DNA of 64,000 nt from Flavobacterium sp. ACAM 123 (GCF_000264055.1 NZ_AJXL01000002.1:1-64000), one strand, 5' to 3'. Counted from the stretch's first letter, positions 38,866-48,521 are shown. The notes: generated from the sequence alone by a model not told the origin. Program-made: numbers and translations.

Positions 38866-39366
38866 CTAGAAACCTAAATCTTTTTTCACGTCAGCAGTCA
38901 AGTTGGGACCGTCAGCAAGTAAAAGAGTAGATCCGTCTAATACATATTGGAATCCTTTTGCTTTAGCTACTTTTTGAATTGAAGCTCTTACTTTCCCCAT
39001 TAATGGATTTACAATATCAGATTCTTTTTGTTGTAATTCTTTTTGAGCGTTATCTCTGAAATCAACAATTCTTTTTTGCATGTCCTGAACTTCTTTAGAA
39101 CGATCTCCGTTTATTACATCACTAACGGTAGCGGACTCAGCTTCGTATTTTTTTAATTTTGCTTGGTACTCTTCTACCATTTTTTTGTAATCAGTATCAT
39201 AAGTTCCGCTTAATTTTTCTAATTGCTTTTGAGCATCTAACATCGCTGGCATTTTGGCCATTATTTCACTAACATCAACGTGAGCTGTTTTTGCTTGTGC
39301 ACTGGTTGTTTGACTTGCTCCGAAAATGAATATTGCAGCAATTAATAAAGTTTTAATCTGTTTCAT
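38866..39366 (-). CDS. OmpH/Skp family periplasmic chaperone (first copy)
   Basis: A 166-residue secreted chaperone for outer-membrane proteins. Signal peptide (IKTLLIAAIFIFGASQTTSA), then the helical Skp body with VDVSEIMAKMPAMLDAQKQLEKL, a long coiled coil (about 55-125) and the closing VAKAKGFQYVLDGSTLLLADG. It follows a longer paralogue and bamA in the same direction, as is standard for Bacteroidota. Confidence 0.93.
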   Translation of the reverse strand: MKQIKTLLIAAIFIFGASQTTSAQAKTAHVDVSEIMAKMPAMLDAQKQLEKLSGTYDTDYKKMVEEYQAKLKKYEAESATVSDVINGDRSKEVQDMQKRIVDFRDNAQKELQQKESDIVNPLMGKVRASIQKVAKAKGFQYVLDGSTLLLADGPNLTADVKKDLGF

Positions 39367-39391
39367 CGTTTTTAAAATATTAAGTAATTAA

Positions 39392-40393
39392 TTATTGTTT
39401 TAGTTTTAATTGTTCTTCTCTTGCTTTTTTAATTGAATCTCTCTGTTGAAGTATTTTCGTTCTCCTATCTTCCAAAGCTTTCTTACGATCTTCCATCATT
39501 TTTTTGCGATCTTCTATCGTTTTGGCTCTTACGTCAATTTGTTCTTGTTTTGTTACGTCGGCTGTTGATTTTGCCTCTTCTGCATTACTTGTACTTTCTT
39601 TTGAATCTCCTTTTATCGTAGGGGCAGAAACCGTGCCATTTTTCTTGTCTTCTTTATCGGAAAGCATTTTTTGTCGTCTTTCCTCAAATTCCGCTTTCTT
39701 TTTTTCTTGGACTAACTTACGATCTGCAACAATTGAATCTCGTGCAGCTTTTTTATCGTCTAGTATTTTTTGCCTTTCAGATAATAAAGGATTATCTGCA
39801 ATAGCGTCTTCTCTACTCTCTTTGGCTGTTTCGGCTGCGATTTGTTTTTTTGTTAACTCTTCTCTTTTTTCAGCTCTGTTGAGTACACGAAGTACTTGGT
39901 CACTAATATCAAACCTTTTAGCGGCAAATAGCATTGTTAAATCAGACGATTTGTCAAAAATAAAGTCATATCTTTTGGCTTCTGCTATGTCTTGAACTGC
40001 GGTGAACACTTGATCTTGTATTGGTTTAACCAAGACAGATTTTTGTAGTATTAAATCACCATTTGCTCCAAATCTTTTTTGCTGAAAATCCAGCATCTCG
40101 TTTTCAAGGAACTTAATTTCTAATTCTCTCTCCTCTATGAGTCCTTTTGTAAGCAAAGGTTTTTCGGCGGCAAGAGCTTCTTTTATTTTATTGATTTCGA
40201 TTTTCTTGGTCTCAATTTCTTGTTTCCATTTTTGTGCTTTTTGTTCCAGTTGGACAGTCGCTTCCGTATAATTGGGTACATTCTGAAGGATATACTCCAT
40301 GTCTATGTAACCTACTTTTGTTCCTCTGGTTTGCGAATGAATCGTATTTACTACAATCAAGGCTAAAAATAGTATTAAAAAATGTTTTCTCAT
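39392..40393 (-). CDS. OmpH/Skp family periplasmic chaperone with long coiled-coil tail
   Basis: A 333-residue OmpH-type protein: signal peptide (HFLILFLALIVVNTIHS), the VGYIDMEYILQNVPNYTEA opening and an Skp body ending near residue 170 (YDFIFDKSSDLTMLFAA). About 160 residues of highly charged coiled coil rich in K, E, R and D follow. The tail is absent from the neighbouring 166-residue copy. Its position between bamA and ompH supports a chaperone role at the outer membrane. Confidence 0.92.
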   Translation of the reverse strand: MRKHFLILFLALIVVNTIHSQTRGTKVGYIDMEYILQNVPNYTEATVQLEQKAQKWKQEIETKKIEINKIKEALAAEKPLLTKGLIEERELEIKFLENEMLDFQQKRFGANGDLILQKSVLVKPIQDQVFTAVQDIAEAKRYDFIFDKSSDLTMLFAAKRFDISDQVLRVLNRAEKREELTKKQIAAETAKESREDAIADNPLLSERQKILDDKKAARDSIVADRKLVQEKKKAEFEERRQKMLSDKEDKKNGTVSAPTIKGDSKESTSNAEEAKSTADVTKQEQIDVRAKTIEDRKKMMEDRKKALEDRRTKILQQRDSIKKAREEQLKLKQ

Positions 40394-40429
40394 AACTTTA
40401 GAGTATTAGAAAATCGTGATTCAATGTTT

Positions 40430-43084
40430 TTAAAATTGTTGTCCAATAATGAAATGGGTCTCCCATCCATTGGGTTTAGTCAGCCCTGGTAGCGCATCAA
40501 AACCATGACCGAAATCGATACCTAATAGTCCAAATGCTGGCATAAATACTCGTAATCCAACTCCTGCGGAGCGGCTTAAATCAAATGGATTGTAGCTTTT
40601 AAAATCTGGATAAGACGAACCTGCTTCTAAAAATCCTAATGCATATATAGATGCAGACGATTTTAAGGTTATAGGATAACGTAATTCCATAGAGAATTTA
40701 TTGTAAACGGTAGCCCCAAGTTGCTCCCCTCTACTATTTATTGGTGTTAGGGAATTGTTAGGATAACCTCTCAATTGAATTGTTTCTCTACCATCCATCG
40801 AGAAATTAGCTAACCCGTCTCCACCTACATAAAATCTTTCAAATGGCACCACACCACGATCTTGATTATAAGCGCCTAAGAATCCAAATTCAGTTAGCGT
40901 TCGCAGTACTAATTTACCATAAATTTTTGTGTACCAATCTGCTTTGAACTTTATTTTGTAATATTCTAACCAATTAAATTTCTTTTGATCTACTAAGGCA
41001 GGGTCTGCGGCAGCATCTTCAAAGTTAAATACTTTATTTCCGGCAGCATCTATATAATCTCCTATTGCAACTGTATTTCCGTTTGCGTCCACTGTATTTG
41101 TTCTATCAACAGTATTTTTTAATTTATATTCTTCTTTGTCTCCTAATGTCGCATAATCTGTTCCGTTTATAAGAGAATAAGGCGCGGTTAGTTTTGCTGA
41201 TATACTGAACTCTGAACCGTAAGTTGGGAATATAGGATTTACCCCTTTATTACTTCTTGATAATCCAATGGTATAGGCTAAGTTTCTTGATGCTCCATTC
41301 CCAAAAGTAAACAGTCCTGTGTTGTAATTGTTCAGATCATAATGTTGGTAACTTAGAGATTGTGATAATACAAAGAAATCATCTGGTACTGTTAGCCTTT
41401 TTGCCAATCCAACGGATAATGTCAAGATATTAAAACTTTTCTCCTTGTCTACTCGTTGCGTACGGAAGTCGTTTAGAAATTGTTTACTATAAGAAATCGA
41501 AGAACTAAATTGAACTGGTTTTTTTTGTCCAAACCAGGGCTCTGAAAACGAAACACTATAGGTTTGAAAAAACGTACTGGCTTGAAGTCTTAAAGACACT
41601 TTTTGACCATCACCCATAGGTAAAGGTTTATAGGCCTCCTTATTTAATAGGTTTCTTGCTGAAAAGTTATTAAAAGACAGTCCTAATGTCCCGATAAAAC
41701 CGCCACCACCATAACCACCTTGAAGTTCAATCTGGCTGGATCCTTTTTCAACAAGATTGTACTCAATATCAACAGTTCCTGAGGATGCATCTACATTTTT
41801 AAATTTAGGGTCGATTGCTTCAGGATCAAAGAAACCCAGTTGGCCAATTTCACGAATGGTTCTAATTAATAAGGCTTTGCTGTATATTTCTCCTGGCTTT
41901 GTTCTTAATTCTCGATATATGACGCGGTCATTTGTTTTATCATTCCCTACCACTGTAATTTTATTGAAATAGGCGAGAGGACCTTCGTTAATTCTTATTT
42001 CGAAATCGATCGTATCGTTAACCGTTTTCACTTCCACAGCATTTATGTTTGAAAATAAATAGCCATTATCTTGATAAAGATTAGTGATGTCTTCGCCGTC
42101 TGGTTTTGACTTATCAGCAATTCTTTTTTCAAGAAGTACTCCATTATAGGTTTCTCCTTTTTTCACACCAACGACGCGACTTAGTAATTGATCCGAATAA
42201 ACGGTGTTCCCCAAAAATTTAATATCTCCAAAATAATATTTATTTCCTTCCTCTACATTAATTTTTATAGACAAAGCATTTTTATCTTTTAGATAAGTAA
42301 TGGAGTCAGAAATTATTCTAGCGTCTCTATATCCTTTTTCTTTATAAGAAGCGATTACTTTATCTAAATCGGTTTTGTATTTTGCTTTTATAAATTTTGA
42401 TGCTTTTAATATACGAAAGAAGTTTTTTTGCTTGGTATCTTTCATCGCTTTCCGCAGCGTTTTATCTGATAATTTGTCGTTACCAATAAAGTCGATTTCA
42501 TCAATTTTTATTTTTTCGCCTTTATCGATGTTTACAACCATATTTACCTGGTTCACTGAGGATGTATCTGGTACAACGTTTATGTTTACTTTCGTGTTGT
42601 AATACCCGTCTTTTTTGTATTTGCTTTCTATGTAATTTTTTGTCGTGGTGATTAAGTTTTCGTTTACGACTTTGCTTTTTGTAAGACCATTATCTTTAAT
42701 TAAAGCTTCGGTTTTGTTTTTCTTGATTCCAACAAACCTTACGTTATTTAATTTCGGCAATTCTTTGATTTCTAGATCAAGATATATACTGTCTTCTTGT
42801 ATTCGGTTGATATAAAATGAAATTTCGTCAAAAAGTCCAAGTTTCCCTAACTTTTTGATGGCGCTGCTGATTTCTTCTCCCGGAATTGTAATTTCCTGAC
42901 CTTTTTCTAGACCAGCAAAAGTGACAACAGTTTGGTCATTGAAACTGATTTTGTTCGTAAGGACAACATCTGCAAGTATGTATTTTTTACCTTGATCGAA
43001 AGGAACTTTTTCTTGGGCTTTAACTTGTGAAAAACTTCCTAAAATTAGGAGAGTAAGGACTGCTTTTATACTTTTATTCAACAC
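40430..43084 (-). CDS. bamA: Outer membrane protein assembly factor BamA
   Basis: Omp85-family insertase for outer-membrane beta-barrels. About 884 residues from the GTG at 43084: signal peptide (KSIKAVLTLLILGSFSQVKA), five POTRA-type domains (about 30-440), then a 16-strand-type barrel ending GWETHFIIGQQF. The frame continues upstream to an ATG at 43222 within uppS, but GTG 43084 (or TTG 43081) just after the uppS stop gives a proper signal peptide. The neighbours uppS and ompH match the usual envelope cluster. Confidence 0.95.
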   Translation of the reverse strand: MLNKSIKAVLTLLILGSFSQVKAQEKVPFDQGKKYILADVVLTNKISFNDQTVVTFAGLEKGQEITIPGEEISSAIKKLGKLGLFDEISFYINRIQEDSIYLDLEIKELPKLNNVRFVGIKKNKTEALIKDNGLTKSKVVNENLITTTKNYIESKYKKDGYYNTKVNINVVPDTSSVNQVNMVVNIDKGEKIKIDEIDFIGNDKLSDKTLRKAMKDTKQKNFFRILKASKFIKAKYKTDLDKVIASYKEKGYRDARIISDSITYLKDKNALSIKINVEEGNKYYFGDIKFLGNTVYSDQLLSRVVGVKKGETYNGVLLEKRIADKSKPDGEDITNLYQDNGYLFSNINAVEVKTVNDTIDFEIRINEGPLAYFNKITVVGNDKTNDRVIYRELRTKPGEIYSKALLIRTIREIGQLGFFDPEAIDPKFKNVDASSGTVDIEYNLVEKGSSQIELQGGYGGGGFIGTLGLSFNNFSARNLLNKEAYKPLPMGDGQKVSLRLQASTFFQTYSVSFSEPWFGQKKPVQFSSSISYSKQFLNDFRTQRVDKEKSFNILTLSVGLAKRLTVPDDFFVLSQSLSYQHYDLNNYNTGLFTFGNGASRNLAYTIGLSRSNKGVNPIFPTYGSEFSISAKLTAPYSLINGTDYATLGDKEEYKLKNTVDRTNTVDANGNTVAIGDYIDAAGNKVFNFEDAAADPALVDQKKFNWLEYYKIKFKADWYTKIYGKLVLRTLTEFGFLGAYNQDRGVVPFERFYVGGDGLANFSMDGRETIQLRGYPNNSLTPINSRGEQLGATVYNKFSMELRYPITLKSSASIYALGFLEAGSSYPDFKSYNPFDLSRSAGVGLRVFMPAFGLLGIDFGHGFDALPGLTKPNGWETHFIIGQQF

Positions 43085-43091
43085 TAAAAAA

Positions 43092-43832
43092 TTATTTAAT
43101 TTGTTCACTTGTTTTTCCAAATCTACGTTCTCTTTTTTGATAACTAATGATAGCCTCATATAAATTTTCTTCTTTAAAGTCTGGCCACAATACGTCTGTA
43201 AAATACATTTCTGCATAGGCAATTTGCCATAACAAAAAATTACTTATCCTATGTTCTCCGCTTGTTCTTATTAATAAATCTACATCCGGTAAATTTTGCG
43301 TGTAAAGATGCTCATTTATAATTGAATCGTCAATACAGTCTATTGAAATTGTATTATTTTTAACTTTATTACAGATGTTTTTTACAGCATTTACTATTTC
43401 TTCTCTCGAGCCATAACTCAATGCCAATGTTAATGTCATATGAGTGTTATCCTTAGTTTTATTTATTACATCAAGTAGCTCTTTTTGTGCAGACTGAGGT
43501 AGTTTTTCTAAATTACCAATCGTGTTCAATTTGATGTTGTTTTCCAGAAGCGTTGGGAGTTCTTTTTTTAATGATTTTATCAGGATCTTCATTAAAGTAT
43601 CGACTTCCAGTTTTGGTCGGTTCCAGTTCTCCGTGGAAAAGGCGTAGAGTGTTAAGTTTTCTAAACCTAATTTAGCACAAGCTTTTATTATGGTTTTCAC
43701 GGATTTTGTACCGCTTTCATGTCCGAAAGCTCTGAGTAGGCCTTGCTGTTTTGCCCATCGTCCATTACCATCCATTATGATGGCTAAATGTTGGGGCAAA
43801 TTATACTTATCTATATTTTCTAGTAAATTCAT
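43092..43832 (-). CDS. uppS: Isoprenyl transferase (undecaprenyl diphosphate synthase)
   Basis: Makes the C55 lipid carrier precursor for peptidoglycan and other polymers. The 246-residue protein has the IMDGNGRWAKQQGLLRAFGHESG active-site motif, the LTLYAFSTENWNRP segment and the closing LIRTSGEHRISNFLLWQIAYAE with the catalytic WP(D)F end. ATG 43832 (MNLLENIDKYNLPQH) is preferred over an upstream in-frame ATG at 43868 that lies inside porG. The gap to the porG stop is only 4 bases. Confidence 0.96.
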   Translation of the reverse strand: MNLLENIDKYNLPQHLAIIMDGNGRWAKQQGLLRAFGHESGTKSVKTIIKACAKLGLENLTLYAFSTENWNRPKLEVDTLMKILIKSLKKELPTLLENNIKLNTIGNLEKLPQSAQKELLDVINKTKDNTHMTLTLALSYGSREEIVNAVKNICNKVKNNTISIDCIDDSIINEHLYTQNLPDVDLLIRTSGEHRISNFLLWQIAYAEMYFTDVLWPDFKEENLYEAIISYQKRERRFGKTSEQIK

Positions 43833-43836
43833 TTTT

Positions 43837-44520
43837 TTATTCTGCACAGTAACATGGTTTTTTTCCAAAGGTATAGGTTAGCGTCAACCCTGAAAAAACA
43901 TACCAATCATTATTATTTATATTTCCAAATTGTAATGGTTTTAGTCTTTCACTTTTCGGATTGCTTCCGTCCAGATTATCAGTAATACTGTAACGCGTAC
44001 CCACTTCTAAAGCCAATATTAAACTAGGTGTAATGTTTGATTTTATCCCTACAATCATAGGTATCGCAAATGAATTTGCACGCTCCTCTGTTCTCGTTTC
44101 TCCTGATACTACATACAATTCATCGTACCTGAAATAACTAATCCCAGAATACACATAAGGCGTAATTTTACGTTCCAGCTGATGAAGATCAAAATCAAAA
44201 AAATTGAATTCAAGGCCTAAAGATACTTCTTTTATACTATTTTCAAAACGATATCCTCTTTGACTTCTGCTGGGTTCTTTTGAATCGAGATCATTTGAGG
44301 TGATTTTTGATTGGGTATAAGAAAAACGATAAGCATGCCGTGGGCTTTTGTTCCATTTATATAATATTCCAAAAGCGGGTTCACTAGGGGTGATGTAGGT
44401 CGTGGGTCCAACATCTCCTATGTAGTTACTTCCACCCAGAAAAATTCCAACTTCATGTATCTGTGAATACAGGGTCATACTAAGGAATAAGCTTATAAAT
44501 AAGGCAAAAGTTCTATTCAT
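43837..44520 (-). CDS. DUF6089 / PorG-like outer membrane protein
   Basis: A 227-residue secreted barrel protein with a signal peptide (RTFALFISLFLSMTLYSQ) and the HEVGIFLGGSNYIGDVGPTTY opening typical of this family. PorG is a type IX secretion component that anchors the PorK-PorN ring to the outer membrane, and its gene usually lies in this cluster between nadK and uppS, as here. The C-terminus ends in CYCAE. I call it PorG-like rather than proven PorG. ATG 44520 is chosen because it begins the signal peptide. Confidence 0.85.
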   Translation of the reverse strand: MNRTFALFISLFLSMTLYSQIHEVGIFLGGSNYIGDVGPTTYITPSEPAFGILYKWNKSPRHAYRFSYTQSKITSNDLDSKEPSRSQRGYRFENSIKEVSLGLEFNFFDFDLHQLERKITPYVYSGISYFRYDELYVVSGETRTEERANSFAIPMIVGIKSNITPSLILALEVGTRYSITDNLDGSNPKSERLKPLQFGNINNNDWYVFSGLTLTYTFGKKPCYCAE

Positions 44521-44692
44521 TTTGAGTAAAATTGCGTGCAAATATAATAATTATCGTTTCGAATCAAAACCGATTAGGTTAAATGTGCCCATTAAATAAA
44601 GAATCGGCATCATAATGGATACCAGAGAGGGATTTATTAAAGGCGAAACGAAAAAATGGGATACAATAGTATAGTTTGGCAGGAAAAAAAGT

Positions 44693-45577
44693 TTAATTTC
44701 TTTTGTCTTCACCCCACAATAACTTGGTGCGCAATGTTTTTAGAAATGTTTCTTCAGGGAGTTCCACCATGTTTATTTCAAAAGGGGTTTTTTTAATTGT
44801 CAGAATGGATTCGTTCCTTACGGAGGTAATTCTGGAGTCTAATGAAACGAGATAATGCTCTTCACGTCCTGAAACTTTTAATTTGATTTCAGTTTCGTCG
44901 GGGATAACCAGTGGTCTTGCATTGAGATTGTGAGGGGCAATCGGCGTGATTACTAGGCTTTTCACGTCAGGAGTTAATATGGGTCCTCCGCAGCTTAGAG
45001 AATACCCTGTTGATCCAGTAGGTGTTGAAACAATTAAGCCGTCGGCCCAATAAGAATTTAAAAACTCACCATTAAGATAGGTGTCAATCGTTATCATTGA
45101 AGTAGTGTCCTTTCGGCTCACTGAAATTTCATTCATAGCAAAATTAATGTCTTGTAGGGCTTCATTTTTAGGGCTACAAGATAAGCTCAACAATGTTCTT
45201 TTGGACAGTGTGTATTTTTTTTCAATCACAATTTGAAGAAATTCATCGATATTCTCTTTTTGCACCGTTGCTAAAAACCCTAATCTACCGGCGTTAATAC
45301 CTAATATTGGAATTCCGGAATCCCTCACCATCGTTGCTGCTCTTAAAATTGTTCCGTCGCCACCAATGCTGATTAGCATGTCAAAACTTTGATCTAATTC
45401 TGTATGGGAAGAAAAGGTACTATATTCTTTTTTTATAATTTGCTTCTCATAAAGAAGCTCCAGAAAAGAAGCTTCGATAACTAACTCTACATTGTTTTTA
45501 TTAAAAAAAATGAAGATATCTTTTATGATAGGTTCTGTACTATTTTGATAATATTGACCGTATATCGCTACTTTCAT
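44693..45577 (-). CDS. nadK: NAD kinase
   Basis: Phosphorylates NAD to NADP. The 294-residue protein has the GGDG motif in MLISIGGDGTILRAATMV and the TPTGSTGYSLSCGGPIL substrate region. ATG 45577 (MKVAIYGQYYQ) is the family start; an in-frame upstream start at 45622 would add 15 residues of unrelated character. It follows the CBS gene in the leftward cluster. Confidence 0.96.
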   Translation of the reverse strand: MKVAIYGQYYQNSTEPIIKDIFIFFNKNNVELVIEASFLELLYEKQIIKKEYSTFSSHTELDQSFDMLISIGGDGTILRAATMVRDSGIPILGINAGRLGFLATVQKENIDEFLQIVIEKKYTLSKRTLLSLSCSPKNEALQDINFAMNEISVSRKDTTSMITIDTYLNGEFLNSYWADGLIVSTPTGSTGYSLSCGGPILTPDVKSLVITPIAPHNLNARPLVIPDETEIKLKVSGREEHYLVSLDSRITSVRNESILTIKKTPFEINMVELPEETFLKTLRTKLLWGEDKRN

Positions 45578-45649
45578 TTTATTATTGAGTCGTTTGTTTG
45601 TAAAATCGTTGAATTGGCGCAAAGCGTAAATCAGTACCGTGGTAAATAA

Positions 45650-46306
45650 TTACATATTAAGGTATTTGTCTAAATAGTCTGAGCGTTCTTTTAAACTATT
45701 GATATAATTGTCTTCTGGGTGTTCTGATATTATTTCATAATTGTACCTTCTGAAAGATTGAATTATTTCATTAATGGCACCCAAACTAATTTTCATCGTC
45801 ACTTCAATGCTGTTGACATTAGATTCAGAAATAAATAAACCTAAAAGTTTTCCGTTATTGCTTTCCACGATTTGCGTAATCTGACTCATGGAATAATCTA
45901 ACATTCCTTTTTTTACCTTTATAATTCTTCCTTGTTCTTTTAAAAAGGGAGTTTGGTGAAAAAAGCTCATAATATCGTCTATTTCATAATAGCCAATATA
46001 GCTGTTCTTTTCGTCCAAAACAGGAATCAGGTTCGTGTGGTTTTTTGCAAAAACTTCTAATACTTCGAGCCAGATTGAATCTGCTCTTGTGAAAAAGCCC
46101 GCAAGAGTATATTTATAATCAATCACTTTTTTGTCGTTATCAAAATTTTCAATGTCCTCAGATGATATACTACCAATGTAGATACCGTCCTCGACAACTG
46201 GGAAGTGTGAAAAAGTCAAATCATCAAAAAAGTCTTTAACAGTCGCAATAGTCTCTTGGCTGTCAATGGCTTTATAATCAGTGGTTATGTAGTTTGTAAT
46301 TTCCAT
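45650..46306 (-). CDS. CBS domain-containing protein
   Basis: A 218-residue soluble protein. Two CBS-type domains (about 5-125) include FSHFPVVEDGIYIGSISSED and HTNLIPVLDEKNSYIGYYEI, and a C-terminal ACT-like region follows (about 140-200). Such proteins sense adenosine nucleotides, but the target is unknown. It heads the leftward cluster with nadK, divergent from pdxJ. This intact gene differs from the dead CBS gene near 8454. Confidence 0.88.
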   Translation of the reverse strand: MEITNYITTDYKAIDSQETIATVKDFFDDLTFSHFPVVEDGIYIGSISSEDIENFDNDKKVIDYKYTLAGFFTRADSIWLEVLEVFAKNHTNLIPVLDEKNSYIGYYEIDDIMSFFHQTPFLKEQGRIIKVKKGMLDYSMSQITQIVESNNGKLLGLFISESNVNSIEVTMKISLGAINEIIQSFRRYNYEIISEHPEDNYINSLKERSDYLDKYLNM

Positions 46307-46374
46307 CTTAAATAAATCCTCAATTTTTATGCAAAATAATCAAAAAAAGGCAAAAACGCCTACCTTTTACTTTG

Positions 46375-46382
46375 TATTTTTG
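46375..46382 (+). promoter_or_regulatory. Candidate -7 promoter element (TATTTTTG) of pdxJ
   Basis: TAnnTTTG match about 40 bases before the pdxJ ATG, with TTTG at 46371-46374 just upstream. Confidence 0.5.
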
Positions 46383-46422
46383 TAGCAATTATATAGTTAT
46401 TTCATAATCAAACCCTATTCCA

Positions 46423-47136
46423 ATGACAAAGTTAAGTGTAAATATCAACAAAATAGCTACTTTACGTAATGCACGCGGAGGAAATGTACCCGACCTATTA
46501 AAAGTGGCCACAGACATTCAAAAATTTGGTGGCCAGGGAATCACCATACACCCACGACCAGATGAGCGCCACATTCGCTATCAGGATGCCCGTGATCTTA
46601 AAGCAATCGTATATACTGAATTCAATATAGAAGGAAACCCACAACATAATTTTATCGATTTGGTCTTAGAGTGTAAACCCGAGCAAGTAACCTTAGTCCC
46701 CGATGCTATTGGGGCCATAACCTCTTCTGCAGGTTGGGATACGGTGAAAAATCAATCCTATTTAACAGAAATGATTCAAGAGTTTCAGCGCAACGGTATT
46801 CGCACTTCTATCTTTGTAGATCCCCATCTCGATATGATAGAAGGGGCCAAGCAAACCGGGACAGACCGCATCGAACTCTATACTGAAGCTTTTGCGCATG
46901 AATATGGTTTAGGGAATAAAAGCGGAATTGATCCGTATGTAAAAGCGGCGATTTTAGCTAATCAACTGGGACTGGGAATCAATGCAGGACATGATTTAAG
47001 CTTGGATAACATCCAGTTTTTTAAAGATAACATTCCAGATTTGCTTGAAGTTTCCATCGGTCATGCCTTAATCACAGAGTCATTATACCTTGGTTTGGAA
47101 AATGTAGTCAATATGTATTTACAAAAATTAAAATAA
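46423..47136 (+). CDS. pdxJ: Pyridoxine 5'-phosphate synthase
   Basis: Condenses 3-amino-1-hydroxyacetone 1-phosphate with deoxyxylulose 5-phosphate to pyridoxine 5'-phosphate (vitamin B6). The 237-residue TIM-barrel protein has the [18 protein letters not shown] opening, the [12 protein letters not shown] motif and the closing GHDLSLDN ... [13 protein letters not shown] segment. No partner pdxA is in the window. Confidence 0.97.
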   Translation: MTKLSVNINKIATLRNARGGNVPDLLKVATDIQKFGGQGITIHPRPDERHIRYQDARDLKAIVYTEFNIEGNPQHNFIDLVLECKPEQVTLVPDAIGAITSSAGWDTVKNQSYLTEMIQEFQRNGIRTSIFVDPHLDMIEGAKQTGTDRIELYTEAFAHEYGLGNKSGIDPYVKAAILANQLGLGINAGHDLSLDNIQFFKDNIPDLLEVSIGHALITESLYLGLENVVNMYLQKLK

Positions 47137-47140
47137 GATA

Positions 47141-47270
47141 ATTAGGGCGTGACCATGCTTTCACTAGCGTTACAGCATGGTCGGGCTATGCGCTATAATC
47201 TTTTATAGTATTCCGCTATCGCTCCATACTATAAAAGGATTTTCGCTGCTATCCCTCACGCGCTCTTTAA
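47141..47270. repeat. Nested inverted-repeat element (three-way-junction type)
   Basis: An outer stem GCGTGA (47147-47152) / TCACGC (47256-47261) encloses two hairpins. One is GACCATGC (47151-47158) / GCATGGTC (47175-47182), the other CTTTTATAGTA (47200-47210) / TACTATAAAAG (47227-47237). Both loops are 16 bases. It fills the pdxJ-hydrolase gap. The layout, with phrases such as GGTCGGGCTATGCGCTATA, resembles dispersed intergenic repeats I recall from flavobacterial genomes; no second copy was seen in this window. Confidence 0.65.
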
Positions 47271-47280
47271 AACATACAAT

Positions 47281-48051
47281 ATGTTATATTCAAAAATAGA
47301 AGGTTCAGGAAAACCACTTTTAATTCTTCATGGATTTCTGGGGATGTCAGACAATTGGAAAACACTTGGAGTCCAGTTTGCAACTGAGGGATTCGAAGTT
47401 CATCTGTTAGATCTTCGCAATCACGGACGAAGTTTACATTCTGAGGAGTTCAGTTATGAATTAATGGCTCAAGATATATTGGAGTATTGCAAAGGCCATA
47501 ATCTAACAAATGTCGATATGATAGGACATTCTATGGGAGGTAAAACGGCGATGCTTTTTGCGACCTTGCATCCAGAAATGGTAGACAAACTGATTATCGC
47601 TGATATTGGGCCTAAGTTTTATCCGCAACACCACCAATCTATACTGGGAGGGTTGAATGCAGTGGATTTTGCTAAAAAACCAAGCCGATCTGAAGTGGAA
47701 GACACACTATCAGAATACATAACAGATTTTGGTACGAGACAGTTTTTAATGAAAAGTTTGTATTGGCAAGAGCCAGGACAATTGGCTTTCCGTTTTAACC
47801 TCGCCGTTTTTAATGAAAAAATGGAGGAGATAGGAGTGGCGTTGCCGGCAACTTCCGTTTTTGAGAAACCAATGCTTTTTATCCGTGGCGGAGATTCTAA
47901 TTATGTTTTAGACAGTGATTTTGAAAATATAAGAACTTATTTTCCGAAGGCAAGCACAAAAACAATTGCAGATACGGGGCACTGGCTTCATGCCGAAAAC
48001 CCAGAATTGTTTCATGAACTAGCAATGTCTTTTTTCAAGGGAATTAAATAA
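47281..48051 (+). CDS. Alpha/beta fold hydrolase
   Basis: A 256-residue esterase-like hydrolase. The oxyanion-hole HG is in LLILHGFLGMSDNWKTLG, the nucleophile serine in MIGHSMGGKTAM, the acid in FIRGGDSNYV and the catalytic histidine in DTGHWLHAENP. It resembles the YbfF-type esterases; the substrate is not known. Confidence 0.9.
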   Translation: MLYSKIEGSGKPLLILHGFLGMSDNWKTLGVQFATEGFEVHLLDLRNHGRSLHSEEFSYELMAQDILEYCKGHNLTNVDMIGHSMGGKTAMLFATLHPEMVDKLIIADIGPKFYPQHHQSILGGLNAVDFAKKPSRSEVEDTLSEYITDFGTRQFLMKSLYWQEPGQLAFRFNLAVFNEKMEEIGVALPATSVFEKPMLFIRGGDSNYVLDSDFENIRTYFPKASTKTIADTGHWLHAENPELFHELAMSFFKGIK

Positions 48052-48095
48052 TTTAAAATAAGTAGCACTTTTAATAAAAATTTAAAATAAAAAAC

Positions 48096-48440
48096 ATGAA
48101 ATTAATCATCAGAATTCTTATCACATCGGCTTTGGTTTTGCTAATAGCTAACTTTATGACAGGGGTTCGTGTGGCGGGTTTTACTACTGCTTTAATTGTA
48201 GCAATTGTTCTTGGACTACTTAATATTTTTATCAAACCCATCTTGGTTATTTTAACCCTGCCAATTACTTTTGTAACTTTAGGGTTGTTTTTATTAGTTA
48301 TCAATGCCTTGATTATCATATTATGTGATAATATTGTAGGAGGATTTAGTGTAGATTCATTCTGGACTGCCTTGTTTTTCAGTGTTATATTATCCATATT
48401 GCAGTCCATTATGTATAAAATATTAGGAGAGGATAAGTAA
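48096..48440 (+). CDS. Phage holin family (YvlD-type) small membrane protein
   Basis: A 114-residue protein with four hydrophobic helices. The pattern ALIVAIVLGLLNIFIKPILV followed by TLPITFVTLGLFLLVINALII is the Phage_holin_4_2 family. Despite the name, these are ordinary chromosomal genes and no phage is nearby. Confidence 0.88.
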   Translation: MKLIIRILITSALVLLIANFMTGVRVAGFTTALIVAIVLGLLNIFIKPILVILTLPITFVTLGLFLLVINALIIILCDNIVGGFSVDSFWTALFFSVILSILQSIMYKILGEDK

Positions 48441-48458
48441 GAACAAGAATAAAAAAGT

Positions 48459-48510
48459 AGTAGCAAACCGCCATTTTTAACAAATATTTAGTGACGTGCT
48501 ACTATTTTTT
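48459..48510 (+). terminator. Possible terminator before the copper island
   Basis: AGTAGCA (48459-48465) pairs with TGCTACT (48497-48503) around a loop of about 31 bases and is followed by a T run. The long loop makes it a weak call. Confidence 0.35.
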
Positions 48511-48513
48511 CAG

Positions 48514-48521
48514 TAATTTTG
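48514..48521 (+). promoter_or_regulatory. Candidate -7 promoter element (TAATTTTG) at the left edge of the copper island
   Basis: TAnnTTTG match 19 bases before the ATG at 48541. Confidence 0.5.

Noticed and set aside
45650-46306. CBS gene as a possible pseudogene like the one at 8454
   Set aside because: Its frame is fully open with a normal start and sits in a conserved operon with nadK.
48096-48440. Prophage, suggested by the holin family name
   Set aside because: YvlD-type small membrane proteins are ordinary chromosomal genes; no phage gene is near.
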